From: Evtepia gabavorous
GTDB lineage: Bacteria; Bacillota; Clostridia; Oscillospirales; Oscillospiraceae
Assembly (NCBI RefSeq): GCF_003425665.1
Contig: NZ_QQRQ01000003.1
Location: 1 to 64,000, forward strand
Reading direction: 5' to 3'
Length of the DNA: 64,000 nt
Below, in pieces: positions 1-8,952 of the stretch. Position 1 is the stretch's first letter. Every line of letters starts with the position of its first letter. The notes beneath the pieces are model-generated. The model was not told the DNA's origin. It was given only the letters and a program-made list of their open reading frames with translations, and searched no databases. The translations under genes and the position numbers were made by a program.

Positions 1-47
1 TGTGTTCTGGGCGCTGGAGAAAGAAACGGACCGCAGCGCTGGTGACG

Positions 48-668
48 CTACGGTCCGATAAGATACCGCCAGGGGAAGTCTACCGCCTCCTCTGCGTAGT
101 CAATGCCGACGCGGGGCCCCGCCACAATGGAGAAGGGGCGCAGATCCTCAGGCGGCGTGGTGAGTCCGAGATCCTCCAGCCGGTCGCAGACAAAGAGACT
201 GTCTCCCAGCAGGGAGCAGCCATTCTCCGCCCGGGTGAGCGCCAGAGCCTGGCAAAGTTTGCCCGGCCCGTTGAGAAAATTCTTTCTCTGATAGGCAGAC
301 AGCTGCTCCCAGCCGACGCCATATCGGTTCCGGGCCAGAAAGGAAAGACTTCCCCGGGGCTGACCGCCCCGGATCAGGACGGCACAGGGCTCTCCCTCTG
401 GCTCGGTCACAAAATTCAGGCAGTGATACATACCATAAATGAGATAGATATAGGCGGTGCCCGGTGGGGCGAATAAGGTCTCCGTCCGGGGGGTTCGCCG
501 GTAGTTGTAGGCGTGACAGGCTTTGTCCATCCGTCCAATGTAGGCCTCGGTTTCCTGGATTCGCACCACCAGGGGAAGGCCGTCCTGGAACCGGACCAAA
601 TACTTTCCCAGCAGTGCCTGGGCAACCAGGCGGGTGTCTCGGTGATAAAAGGCTTGTGTCAGTTTCAT
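48..668 (-). CDS. mpg: DNA-3-methyladenine glycosylase (AAG/MPG family)
   Basis: Base-excision glycosylase that removes alkylated purines (3-methyladenine, hypoxanthine) from DNA. The 206-residue protein has the family hallmarks: ETEAY at 39-43 (the Glu activates water), the YIYLIYGMYHCLN strand, NGPGKLC at 133-139 and GPRVGIDYA near the C terminus. Length is normal for bacterial members. The frame stays open upstream, but the ATG at 668 begins the conserved MKLTQAFY start and forms an ATGA overlap with the preceding phosphopantetheinyl transferase gene, so the two are translationally coupled. Confidence 0.93.
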   Translation of the reverse strand: MKLTQAFYHRDTRLVAQALLGKYLVRFQDGLPLVVRIQETEAYIGRMDKACHAYNYRRTPRTETLFAPPGTAYIYLIYGMYHCLNFVTEPEGEPCAVLIRGGQPRGSLSFLARNRYGVGWEQLSAYQRKNFLNGPGKLCQALALTRAENGCSLLGDSLFVCDRLEDLGLTTPPEDLRPFSIVAGPRVGIDYAEEAVDFPWRYLIGP

Positions 669-1168
669 GGTGGCTTGTCCTCCATCCAAACAATTTTGTC
701 GGGAGGGGATTCCTCCCCGCACACGCAGGCCCGCCAGCCGCTGCCGGCATAGGTCTGAAAAAACAGACCTGTCTTCGGAGGGGAGGCGCCCCAGTGGCGG
801 CGGAGGCCCTGCCCTGTGTATTTGCACCAGGCTTCCTTTTTGGTCCATAGACCGTAGAAAGCGGACCAATCTCCCCCCTGATGCTGGAAGGCGTCGTATT
901 CCTCTGGGGTCAGAGCATACCGGGGAAGCGTGGCAGCCCGGGGACGGACCCACTCCACATCAACTCCCACAGGGGAGTCAGACAGCGCGCACAGCACCAG
1001 GGAACCGCTGTGGCTCCAGTTGATGTGGAGGTGGGGATACTGCGGGAAATAGGGCTTTCCCAACGGGGTCCTGGCCAGAGCCGGCGGGGGAGAGAGCTGA
1101 TATCCGTGGGAAAGGGCGTAGGCCAATAAGACCTGGGGAGAAACACCCTGAGCGCCGTAGAGTTTCAT
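665..1168 (-). CDS. 4'-phosphopantetheinyl transferase superfamily protein
   Basis: Transfers 4'-phosphopantetheine from CoA to a carrier-protein serine. The 167-residue protein carries the Sfp/AcpS-superfamily signature: INWSHS at 49-54, the Mg-binding VGVDVE at 67-72 and WTKKEAWCKYTGQGL from 108. It is shorter than full Sfp (about 225), lying between AcpS and Sfp types, so whether it modifies the fatty-acid carrier protein or a dedicated one is open; no carrier protein or synthase gene is nearby. First gene of a two-gene minus-strand operon with mpg, divergent from murC. Confidence 0.85.
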   Translation of the reverse strand: MKLYGAQGVSPQVLLAYALSHGYQLSPPPALARTPLGKPYFPQYPHLHINWSHSGSLVLCALSDSPVGVDVEWVRPRAATLPRYALTPEEYDAFQHQGGDWSAFYGLWTKKEAWCKYTGQGLRRHWGASPPKTGLFFQTYAGSGWRACVCGEESPPDKIVWMEDKPP

Positions 1169-1234
1169 GGAAAGGACCCTCCCTTGGGGGACAAATTTTT
1201 CCAGGGAAAACCCGAGAAAAGCAGTCGGAAAGAC

Positions 1235-1264
1235 TTGCCAATTTCAGGGGAATTGGATTATAAT
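1235..1264 (+). promoter_or_regulatory. Probable sigma-A promoter for murC
   Basis: TTGCCA at 1235-1240, an 18-base spacer, then a perfect TATAAT at 1259-1264, about 95 bases before the murC start in the divergent intergenic region. Confidence 0.6.
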
Positions 1265-1357
1265 AACTGACTGATATCAGTATTCTGGAGAGAAACGAGG
1301 TATTTTTTACCGCGTCCAGCCTATATTATAGCGGAAGGGAAAAGGTGTGTAAACCCA

Positions 1358-2743
1358 ATGGCGATTGATCGAATCCATGATTATATCGTGCCCGGCAAAC
1401 GGGCACATTTGGTGGGGATTGGCGGCGTGTCCATGTCCCCCTTGGCGGAGGTTCTTCAGGGCGAGGGCCTGGTGATTACGGGCTCTGATGTGAAGGAGAG
1501 CCTGGCGGTGGAGCATCTGCGGTCTCTGGGCATCCCCGTGGTCATCGGCCACTTGCCGGAAAGTGTGGAGGGAAAGGACCTGGTCATTCGCACCGCCGCA
1601 GTCCACGACAGCAATCCAGAGATTGCCGCTGCCCATGCATTGGGGATTCCCGTCTTCGAGCGGGCCCAGGCCTGGGGCTCGATTATGCGGCGGTATGAGA
1701 ATGCCCTGTGCATTTCCGGCACCCACGGCAAAACCACCACCACTTCCATGTGCACCCACATTGCCATGGCGGCCCGGGTGGACCCCACGGTGATGATTGG
1801 CGGGACCCTTCCCATTTTAGGGACTGGCCACCGGGTGGGAAAGGGAAAGACCATTATTTTGGAGTCCTGCGAGTATTGTAACTCCTTCCTGTCCTTCTAT
1901 CCCACCCTGGCAGTGATTCTCAATATTGAGGCAGACCACTTGGACTTTTTCAAGGATTTGGAGGATGTGGAGCACGCTTTCCGGGCCTTTGCCGATTTGG
2001 TCCCGCCGGGGGGAACGGTGCTGGCCAACGGGGAGGATGCCAATACCATGAAAGCTCTGGAGGGCAAGGAGGGGGTGCTCACCTTCGGCTTAGAGAAGGG
2101 AACCTTCCATGCGGAGAATCTAACCTGGGACCATGGCTTTCCTTCCTTTGATGTGGTTTGGAATGGGAAACCGGCTGTGCATGTCGCGCTCCAGGTGCCG
2201 GGGGAGCACAATGTGAAAAACGCCATCGCGGCGGCGGCGGCGGCGCTCCTTTTAGGGATGCCCAGCCAGGCCGTTGCCCAGGGGCTCCGGGATTTCCGGG
2301 GGGCCGGCCGCCGGTTTGAGTATAAGGGAATGGTCAAGGGTGCTGCGGTCTATGACGACTATGCCCACCATCCAGGAGAGCTTAAGGCTCTGCTGGAGAC
2401 GGCGGCCAGCTTGGGCTATCAGCGGGTGATCTGTGCCTTCCAACCCCATACCTATACCCGCACCAAGGCGCTGTTTTCCGAGTTTGCGGCGGTTTTGCAG
2501 CAGGCGGACGTGACTTTCCTGGCGGAAATTTTTGCCGCCCGGGAGAAAAATGAGGTGGGTATTTCCTCCCAGGACCTGGCGGCCGCTGTCCCAGGCGCCC
2601 GGGCGGCGAAGAACTTTGACCAGCTGACCCAGTGGCTGTACGACTTGGCCCGGCCGGGGGATCTGATCCTCACGGTGGGGGCAGGCGATATCTACACGGT
2701 GGGGGAGGAATTGGTCCGCCGGGGGCAAATGGAATCCACCTAA
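1358..2743 (+). CDS. murC: UDP-N-acetylmuramate--L-alanine ligase
   Basis: Cytoplasmic ATP-dependent ligase adding L-Ala to UDP-MurNAc, the first step of the peptidoglycan stem peptide. At 461 residues it has the Mur-ligase three-domain layout: N-terminal Rossmann domain with VGIGGVSMSPLAEVL at 19-33, central ATPase with the P-loop GTHGKTTTT at 121-129 and EADHLDFF, and a C-terminal domain beginning around VYDDYAHHP with QPHTYTRT. It stands alone rather than in a dcw cluster. An AAAAGG ribosome site lies just before the ATG. Confidence 0.95.
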   Translation: MAIDRIHDYIVPGKRAHLVGIGGVSMSPLAEVLQGEGLVITGSDVKESLAVEHLRSLGIPVVIGHLPESVEGKDLVIRTAAVHDSNPEIAAAHALGIPVFERAQAWGSIMRRYENALCISGTHGKTTTTSMCTHIAMAARVDPTVMIGGTLPILGTGHRVGKGKTIILESCEYCNSFLSFYPTLAVILNIEADHLDFFKDLEDVEHAFRAFADLVPPGGTVLANGEDANTMKALEGKEGVLTFGLEKGTFHAENLTWDHGFPSFDVVWNGKPAVHVALQVPGEHNVKNAIAAAAAALLLGMPSQAVAQGLRDFRGAGRRFEYKGMVKGAAVYDDYAHHPGELKALLETAASLGYQRVICAFQPHTYTRTKALFSEFAAVLQQADVTFLAEIFAAREKNEVGISSQDLAAAVPGARAAKNFDQLTQWLYDLARPGDLILTVGAGDIYTVGEELVRRGQMEST

Positions 2744-2755
2744 GATGCAATCGTT

Positions 2756-2777
2756 GCGGAGGGAGCCTTCCCTCCGC
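2756..2777 (+). terminator. Hairpin after murC
   Basis: GCGGAGGGA at 2756-2764 pairs perfectly with TCCCTCCGC at 2769-2777 around a 4-base loop, 12 bases after the murC stop. The following tract (gatgttgttt) is only moderately T-rich, so termination may be partial. Confidence 0.5.
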
Positions 2778-2835
2778 GATGTTGTTTCCCATTTTGGGAT
2801 GTCATGGGACGCAAGAGGTTTGGAGACGATACAAA

Positions 2836-3807
2836 ATGGAAAGAATGATGATACATGAGATCCCGGGCTTCTCCTTTGGGCAGGTCCAGGACCTTGCTGC
2901 CGGAACGGGCTGTACGGTGATTCTATGTCCCGAGGGCGGGGTCACCGGCGTGGATGTCCGGGGCGGTTCTCCGGGAACCCGGGACACCGATGCTCTGAAC
3001 CCGGTCTGTAACCGGGAGGTGGTCCATGCTGTGGTCCTCACTGGCGGCAGCGCCTTTGGGCTGGATGCTGCCGGAGGTGTGATGAAGAAGCTGGAAGAGG
3101 TGGGCGTTGGCCGGGATGTCATGGTGACGGTGGTTCCCAATGTCTGTGCCGCGGTTCTCTTTGATCTGAAATTTGGGTCTATGGAGATTCGCCCGGATGG
3201 AGCCATGGGCTATGTGGCCTGTGAGGCGGCTTTGCGGGAGCTTCCCTTTCAGGAGGGGAACTTTGGAGCGGGGACCGGGTGCACCATTGGGAAAATCCGC
3301 GGCGCGCAGTTTTCCATGAAGGGGGGCATCGGGGCCTGCGCCTTTCGGCAGGGAGACCTGATGGTGGGGGCCGTGGTGGCCTGCAACGCCATGGGGGACG
3401 TGTTGGAGAACGGCACCATCCTGGCCGGTGCCCGGGACGACAGCGGCAGGGGATTTGCCGACAGTGAGGCGTGGCTGGTGGCCCACGGACAGCGCCAGCG
3501 GGATGTGTTCAGCGGCAAGCTGGTGGGAGAAAACACGGTCATTGGCTGTGTGGTCACCAACGCGGCGATGAATAAGGCCCAGGCCACCAAGCTGGCGGCT
3601 GTGGCCCAAAATGGAATTGCCCGCGGCGTCCGTCCCGCCAACGCCACCTTTGACGGGGACTGCCTGTTTGCCATGTGCCATGGCACGGTCCAGGCGGACC
3701 CGGACGCAGTGGGGATTCTGGCAGCCCGAGCGGTGGAAGAGGCCATTGTCCGTGGCGTAAAGGCGGCGGAGAGCCTCCATGGCCGGATTGCCCTTCGGGA
3801 TCTGTGA
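2836..3807 (+). CDS. P1 family (DmpA-type) aminopeptidase
   Basis: Member of the self-processing Ntn-hydrolase-like P1 family (DmpA/BapA), which act as aminopeptidases or amidases on short or beta-peptides. The 323-residue protein has the family core: LTGGSAFGLDAAGGV around 68-82, GAGTGCTIGK near 144-153, and GENTVIGCVVTNAAMNKAQ from 231, where Thr234 after Asn233 is the expected nucleophile released by autocleavage; FDGDC follows near 272. The start at 2836 is chosen because GGAG sits 10 bases upstream; a longer open frame reaching back into murC has no ribosome site. Substrate unknown. Confidence 0.85.
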   Translation: MERMMIHEIPGFSFGQVQDLAAGTGCTVILCPEGGVTGVDVRGGSPGTRDTDALNPVCNREVVHAVVLTGGSAFGLDAAGGVMKKLEEVGVGRDVMVTVVPNVCAAVLFDLKFGSMEIRPDGAMGYVACEAALRELPFQEGNFGAGTGCTIGKIRGAQFSMKGGIGACAFRQGDLMVGAVVACNAMGDVLENGTILAGARDDSGRGFADSEAWLVAHGQRQRDVFSGKLVGENTVIGCVVTNAAMNKAQATKLAAVAQNGIARGVRPANATFDGDCLFAMCHGTVQADPDAVGILAARAVEEAIVRGVKAAESLHGRIALRDL

Positions 3808-3843
3808 AGAGAACAGGAATCCTGAATTGGAAAGGAAGGAACT

Positions 3844-5562
3844 ATGCAGAAAGTATCTGAACTGAAGTATGAACGCCTGTCCATGGAGGAATTTGCCCAG
3901 GAGATAAAGGAAGTGATCCACCAGGTAAAGACTGCGGATTCGGCCCGAGCGGTTCTGGCTGCCCGTGACCGCTGCAATCAGCTGATGATCCGGTGGGAGA
4001 CCGCCCAGGCGCTGTCCTATATGCGGTATAGCATCAACACGGCAGATGCGTTCTACCTGGCAGAGAAGGAATACTATGATGAGGTCGGCCCCCAGGCCCA
4101 GAACTACCTTTTGGAATATACCCGGGCCATGCTGGAGACGCCGTTCCGACAGGAGCTGGAGGAGAGTGGACAGATCATTCCCCTGGTGTTCCGCTCGTTT
4201 GAGGTGGAGCTGAAGGCCATGTCCCCGGAGATTGTCCAGGATATGATTGAGGAGAACCGGCTGGTCAGTCAGTATTCTCAGTTGATGGCAGGCATGGAGT
4301 TCCCCTTCCGGGGAGAGAACTTACCCCGTCCCATGCTGATGAAGTATGCCAAGTCCCCCGACCGGGCAACCCGGAAGGAGGCCTATGAGGTTTTGGGAAA
4401 GACCCTGAAGGCTCACAGTGACCAGCTGGACGGTATCTTTGACCAGCTGGTGCATGTCCGGGACCGGATGGCCAAGAAAATGGGCTATCAAAACTTTGTG
4501 GAGCTGGGCTACTACCGCATGGGACGCCTGTGCTATGGCCCGGAAGAGGTGAAGCAGTTCCGGGAAAATGTTCGCCGGGATGTGGTTCCCGTGGTTGCTC
4601 GGCTGCGGAAGGAGATTGGCAAAAAGCTGGGGGTGGACACCCTCATGCTCTATGACTATGATCTGATTTTCCCCCAGGGGGACCCAGCACCCAAGGGGGG
4701 GAAGGAAGCGATTTTTGCCGCAGCCAAAAGAATGTACCATGATATGAGCCGGGAGACGGGAGAGTTCATTGATTTTATGCTGGCCACAGAGGCCTTTGAT
4801 GTGGACGCCCGGAAAAACAAGTGGGGTGGCGGCTACTGCACCAGCTTTATGGCCTATCACCAGCCCTTCATCTTGGCCAACTTTAATGGGACCGCCGGGG
4901 ATGTGGATGTGGTGACCCACGAGGCCGGCCATGCCTTTGCAGACTACACCACGGCCAATAACCGGTACGTTGTAGAGCTGGGCGTAGGCGGTATGGAGAC
5001 GGCGGAGACCCACTCGATGAGCATGGAATTCTTTGCCTGGCCTTATATGGCGCAGTTTTTTGGAGAGGATGCGGGCCGGTATGAATTTATGCACCTGCTG
5101 GACGCCCTTTCCTTCCTGCCTTACGGCACTATCGTGGACGATTTTCAGCGGCAGGTCTATGAAAATCCTGATTGGACCCCCGCCGAGCGCAAGGCGGCTT
5201 GGCGGCAGCTGGAGGCAGAGTTCCGTCCCCACATTACCTTTGACGGAATTCCCTACCTGGAGGAGGGGACCCGTTGGCAGTATCAGATGCACATTTACGA
5301 GACGCCGTTTTACTATATTGATTACTGCCTGGCGCAGACGGCGGCCTTGCAGTTCCTGCTGGCCTCTCGTAAGGATTATGATGACGCATTTCACCGCTAT
5401 GTGCGCTTCCTTTCCCAAGGCGGGGAGAAGGTCTTTACAGAGCTTCTCCAGGAGGCTGGACTGCGCTCTCCCTTTCAGGAGGGGGCGCTTCAGACCGTGG
5501 CCCAGGAGAGCGAGGCACTGCTGAACGAATTGGAGCGTGCGCTCTCCCAAGAAACGAAGTGA
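3844..5562 (+). CDS. M3 family oligoendopeptidase (PepF-like)
   Basis: Zinc metallopeptidase that cuts short peptides in the cytoplasm. The 572-residue protein carries HEAGH at 359-363 (His359, Glu360, His363) and Glu388, 25 residues on, in the position of the third zinc ligand of the M3 family. There is no signal peptide, and length matches M3B oligoendopeptidases. It follows the P1 peptidase by 36 bases with an AAGGAAGGA ribosome site, so the two peptidases are probably co-transcribed in peptide turnover. A strong terminator follows. Confidence 0.92.
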   Translation: MQKVSELKYERLSMEEFAQEIKEVIHQVKTADSARAVLAARDRCNQLMIRWETAQALSYMRYSINTADAFYLAEKEYYDEVGPQAQNYLLEYTRAMLETPFRQELEESGQIIPLVFRSFEVELKAMSPEIVQDMIEENRLVSQYSQLMAGMEFPFRGENLPRPMLMKYAKSPDRATRKEAYEVLGKTLKAHSDQLDGIFDQLVHVRDRMAKKMGYQNFVELGYYRMGRLCYGPEEVKQFRENVRRDVVPVVARLRKEIGKKLGVDTLMLYDYDLIFPQGDPAPKGGKEAIFAAAKRMYHDMSRETGEFIDFMLATEAFDVDARKNKWGGGYCTSFMAYHQPFILANFNGTAGDVDVVTHEAGHAFADYTTANNRYVVELGVGGMETAETHSMSMEFFAWPYMAQFFGEDAGRYEFMHLLDALSFLPYGTIVDDFQRQVYENPDWTPAERKAAWRQLEAEFRPHITFDGIPYLEEGTRWQYQMHIYETPFYYIDYCLAQTAALQFLLASRKDYDDAFHRYVRFLSQGGEKVFTELLQEAGLRSPFQEGALQTVAQESEALLNELERALSQETK

Positions 5563-5586
5563 GTGGGGCGCGCCTCGGTGATAAAT

Positions 5587-5631
5587 GAGAAAGACGGACC
5601 GCCGGCGGATAGCCGGCGGTCCGTCTTTCTC
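5587..5631. terminator. Strong bidirectional intrinsic terminator
   Basis: A perfect 20-bp stem (5587-5606 with 5612-5631) around a 5-base loop, ending in tctttctcgttg on the plus strand and with A-rich bases at its left foot. It lies between the convergent peptidase and methyltransferase genes and can serve both. Confidence 0.85.
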
Positions 5632-5706
5632 GTTGTGAGAGGACAGGATATTGCACACAAAGGACAGTTCCGAGAAATATCCTCTGGAACAAAGCTTGCT
5701 GTTTTC

Positions 5707-6345
5707 TCAAAGGGGCTGCTTGGGTTGTGGCGTTGCTTTCTTCTCCGCCACAATACAGAGCCAGCCTTTTGGATTTTCACTCATTTTCAGATTGGAGAAC
5801 CCTGCCTGCCGGAGTAAGCGGCGGAGGTCTTCTGAGGAATAGACGCGCATGCCTTCAATGAGACTTGCCCATTTGGCCCCCTTGGCATCCGCTCCGCTGG
5901 CTTCATTGCAGAGCAGAAAAAGGCCGTTGGGCTTTAAGACGCGGAACACTTGAGCAAAAGCTTGCGCCAAGTCGGGCCAGAAATAAATGGTCTCAAAAGC
6001 GGTTGCCACATGGAACGCGTCGTCAGGGAAGGGGAGGTCCATGACGTTTCCCAGGACGATTTCACACCGGCCCGCTTCTATGGCGGCAGCGTTGCATTTT
6101 CTGGATTTTGCCACGCTGACCTCAGAGTAATCAAGCCCAGTCACGTGCCCTTGGGGGCTTCGAGCCAATAGCTTTTTGACGTTGGCGCCCCCTCCGCAGC
6201 CAAGGTCCAAACAGGAGGCGTTCTCCTGTATGGCGATATGCTGCAAGCCAAACGCGGACAGAGAGGCATGACCGTGGTTCATCATGGTTACCATCAGCTT
6301 TCCGCCCAATCCCTCCGGCTTTCGCGTATTTTGGAAAAAGGCCAT
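5707..6345 (-). CDS. Class I SAM-dependent methyltransferase (UbiE/COQ5-like)
   Basis: Small-molecule methyltransferase of unknown substrate, 212 residues. Seen: SAM motif I CLDLGCGGGANVKKLL, motif II GLDYSEVSV, the NVMDLPFPDDAFHVATAFETIYFWPD region and the post-motif VLKPNGLFLLCNE, typical of UbiE-like enzymes. The open frame extends two codons to a GTG, but that codon lies inside the GGAGG ribosome site (6351-6355), so the ATG at 6345, 5 bases downstream, is the start. Monocistronic, divergent from the DUF1989 gene. Confidence 0.85.
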   Translation of the reverse strand: MAFFQNTRKPEGLGGKLMVTMMNHGHASLSAFGLQHIAIQENASCLDLGCGGGANVKKLLARSPQGHVTGLDYSEVSVAKSRKCNAAAIEAGRCEIVLGNVMDLPFPDDAFHVATAFETIYFWPDLAQAFAQVFRVLKPNGLFLLCNEASGADAKGAKWASLIEGMRVYSSEDLRRLLRQAGFSNLKMSENPKGWLCIVAEKKATPQPKQPL

Positions 6346-6397
6346 AAACACCTCCAGGTATATAGAATGTTGAGGTTTGCTTCTGCTAACTATTTAA

Positions 6398-6426
6398 AGT
6401 ATACACTGTTTTCCTGGGATTGTAAA
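6398..6426 (-). promoter_or_regulatory. Promoter for the methyltransferase gene
   Basis: On the minus strand TTTACA (6421-6426), a 17-base spacer and TATACT (6398-6403), placing transcription about 45 bases before the start codon. Confidence 0.65.
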
Positions 6427-6447
6427 GGGAGATTCTTGCCTCCTTTC

Positions 6448-6476
6448 TGGACAGGGTATCTCCTTTGTGGTAGTAT
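6448..6476 (+). promoter_or_regulatory. Promoter for the DUF1989 gene
   Basis: TGGACA (6448-6453), a 17-base spacer and TAGTAT (6471-6476), ending 37 bases before the start codon; arranged back to back with the methyltransferase promoter. Confidence 0.55.
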
Positions 6477-6513
6477 GGTTGCAAAGAAAAGTAAATATTG
6501 ATTTGGAGGGAAA

Positions 6514-7098
6514 ATGAAAGAGGAATACTTGATTCAGGCTTGTACGGGAAAAAGAGTAGACGTGTTTAAGGGGCAGACCATTACGGTGATTGATGTTTCT
6601 GGGGGGCAAGTGGCTGATTTCTTTGCGGAGTCCCTGGACAACGCGGAGGAGTTCTTATCCACTGGGGTTACAATGGACTGCAATGAGTCCCTTCGTTTGA
6701 AGGTAGGAGATTTTATTTACTCTAATTTATATCGGCCAATGTTCCAGATTGTGGAGGACGAGGTGGGAATGCATGATTTGCTCCACCCATGCTGTCGGCC
6801 TGAGATGTATGATTTTTTCTATCAAAATGGAAAGGGACACCCCAACTGCCACGATACGATAAACAGGGTCCTGGGGGAAAGCAGAGCGATGATCTGTCCG
6901 GTAAACTTATTTATGAATTCGCAAATTGACGAAGAGGGAACGATAAAAGTAAAGCCCCCTTTGTCAAAGGCGGGAGATAAAATTGTTTTCAGAGCTGAAA
7001 TCGATGTGCGGGTAGGGATTGCGGCATGCAGCGTGGCGGAAAGCCCATGCAACAGCGGTGTATGCACATCCATCCAGGTTATTGTGGACAGAGAATAA
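6514..7098 (+). CDS. DUF1989 / urea carboxylase-associated family protein
   Basis: The 194-residue protein matches the DUF1989 family found next to urea carboxylase and aminomethyltransferase-like genes; biochemical role not settled. Recognisable features are the N-terminal GQTITVIDVSGGQVADFF strand pair, the LLHPCCRPEMYDFF segment, GHPNCHDTINRVLG with Cys/His residues that could bind metal, and NLFMN. No urea carboxylase, allophanate hydrolase or transporter is adjacent, so it is an orphan here. GGAGGG ribosome site just before the ATG. Confidence 0.8.
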   Translation: MKEEYLIQACTGKRVDVFKGQTITVIDVSGGQVADFFAESLDNAEEFLSTGVTMDCNESLRLKVGDFIYSNLYRPMFQIVEDEVGMHDLLHPCCRPEMYDFFYQNGKGHPNCHDTINRVLGESRAMICPVNLFMNSQIDEEGTIKVKPPLSKAGDKIVFRAEIDVRVGIAACSVAESPCNSGVCTSIQVIVDRE

Positions 7099-7163
7099 TG
7101 TGTAAGGCCATAGAGAAAGCGGGGATGGAAGGGCCGTATGGCGGGCTCCTTCTGGGCTTCCCC

Positions 7164-7192
7164 TTGACTTTCCTGGGCTCTCGTGCTAAAGT
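7164..7192 (+). promoter_or_regulatory. Possible promoter for the acyl-CoA synthetase/ior operon
   Basis: TTGACT (7164-7169), a 17-base spacer and TAAAGT (7187-7192), 90 bases before the first gene. The same hexamers and spacing occur upstream of the symporter gene at 14082-14110. The -10 is a weak match. Confidence 0.4.
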
Positions 7193-7282
7193 TAAACATA
7201 TTACACCACGAGTTTAAAGCTGTAAAGGTTAAATGATCTTGAAAGACCTTTTGTCCCAACAAAAAGAAAGGACCGTCCCACT

Positions 7283-8917
7283 ATGCCTGTGACTGATTTT
7301 TTGGAACGCAATGTCAAACTCTACGGGGATGAAACCGCGCTGGTGGAGCTCAACCCGGAGATGAAAGAGACCCGCCGGATGACCTGGAAGGAATACGATC
7401 TGATCCAGCCCACCACCGATGAACCCTACCGACGGGAGATCACCTGGAATGTGTTCAATGAGAAGGCCAACCGCTTTGCCAATATGCTTCTCTCCCGAGG
7501 GGTGAAGAAGGGGGACAAAGTGGCGATCCTGATGTACAACTGTCTGGAGTGGCTCCCCATTTATTTTGGGGTGTTGAAGACCGGGGCACTGGCCGTCCCG
7601 TTTAACTTCCGGTATTCTGCGGAGGAGATTCAGTACTGCGCGGACCTGGCGGAGGTTCAGGTGCTGGTCTTTGGCCCAGAGTTCATCGGACGGATTGAGA
7701 CTGTGGCGGACAAGCTCAGCAAGGGCCGGCTGCTGATCTACGTGGGTGACAACTGCCCCACGTTTGCCGAGAGCTATCGAGAGCTGGCAGCGGACTGCTC
7801 TTCTGCGCCGCCCCAGGTTCTCATCACGGATGATGACGATGGCGCAATCTATTTTTCCTCCGGGACCACGGGATTTCCCAAAGCAATTCTACATAAGCAC
7901 CGGAGCTTAACCCAAGCAGCTGAAATGGAGCAGAAGCACCATCGGATTGAGCATGATGATGTGTTCTTGTGTATTCCGCCGCTCTACCACACCGGCGCCA
8001 AGTTCCATTGGATGGGCAGCCTGATTGCAGGCAGCAAGGCGGTGCTGCTGAAAGGGACGGCCCCGGAGATTATTTTGAAAGCGGCCTCAGATGAGCAATG
8101 CACAGTGGTATGGCTTCTGGTTCCGTGGGCGCAGGACATTTTGGACGCGTTGGACCGGGGAGAGATTCAGCTGTCGGACTACAAGTTGGACCAGTGGCGT
8201 CTGATGCACATTGGCGCCCAGCCAGTCCCGCCCTCCCTGATCCGGCGGTGGCGGGAGTATTTCCCCCACCATCAGTATGATACCAACTATGGCCTGTCCG
8301 AGTCCACCGGCCCGGGCTGTGTCCACCTGGGAATAGACAATATTCAGAAGGTGGGCGCCATCGGGGTGCCTGGCTACCGCTGGGAGGTCAAGGTGGTGGA
8401 TGAGCACGGGACGGAAGTCCCCCAGGGTGAGGTGGGGGAACTCTGTGTGAAAGGCCCGGGCGTTATGACCTGTTACTACAATAATCCGGAGGCCACTGCC
8501 GAGGTGCTGAAGGATGGGTGGCTCTATACTGGAGACATGGCCATGCAGGATGCCGACGGATTTTATTTCCTGGTAGACCGGAAGAAGGACGTGGTGGTCA
8601 GCGGTGGGGAGAACATCTACCCGGTACAGATTGAGGATTTCCTCCGGGCCAACGATAAGATCAAGGATGTGGCGGTCATTGGTCTGCCGGATAAACGGTT
8701 GGGAGAGATCTGCGGCGCTGTGATTGAGGTGAAAGAGGGGATGCATTGTACGGAGGAGGAAATTCAGGCGTTCTGCATGGATTTGCCCCGGTATAAGCGG
8801 CCCCGAAAGATCATTTTTGCGGAAATTCCCCGCAATGCCACAGGAAAAATTGAAAAGCCAGCCTTGCGGAAGCGGTATGGGGCCGATCACTTAGTGGCTC
8901 AACAGAATCGAAGCTAA
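7283..8917 (+). CDS. AMP-forming acyl-CoA synthetase / AMP-binding protein
   Basis: ATP-dependent ligase of the ANL superfamily activating a carboxylic acid as acyl-AMP and then CoA thioester. In 544 residues: P-loop-like SSGTTGFPKA at 192-201, TNYGLSESTGPG (A5), the DGWLYTGDMA hinge region, KDVVVSGGENIYPVQIE (A8) and the C-terminal catalytic lysine in NATGKIEKPAL. Substrate not deducible from sequence. It heads a run with a YerC-like regulator and ior, whose products are aryl- or acyl-CoAs, so it may interconvert the same acids and thioesters (inference). Confidence 0.88.
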   Translation: MPVTDFLERNVKLYGDETALVELNPEMKETRRMTWKEYDLIQPTTDEPYRREITWNVFNEKANRFANMLLSRGVKKGDKVAILMYNCLEWLPIYFGVLKTGALAVPFNFRYSAEEIQYCADLAEVQVLVFGPEFIGRIETVADKLSKGRLLIYVGDNCPTFAESYRELAADCSSAPPQVLITDDDDGAIYFSSGTTGFPKAILHKHRSLTQAAEMEQKHHRIEHDDVFLCIPPLYHTGAKFHWMGSLIAGSKAVLLKGTAPEIILKAASDEQCTVVWLLVPWAQDILDALDRGEIQLSDYKLDQWRLMHIGAQPVPPSLIRRWREYFPHHQYDTNYGLSESTGPGCVHLGIDNIQKVGAIGVPGYRWEVKVVDEHGTEVPQGEVGELCVKGPGVMTCYYNNPEATAEVLKDGWLYTGDMAMQDADGFYFLVDRKKDVVVSGGENIYPVQIEDFLRANDKIKDVAVIGLPDKRLGEICGAVIEVKEGMHCTEEEIQAFCMDLPRYKRPRKIIFAEIPRNATGKIEKPALRKRYGADHLVAQQNRS

Positions 8918-8952
8918 TATCCCTGGGAACCGGAACAAAGGAGGGAGCAAGT

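Noticed and set aside
4321-5658. 445-codon minus-strand frame over the M3 peptidase
   Set aside because: Antisense shadow; the plus-strand product has complete zinc-site motifs.
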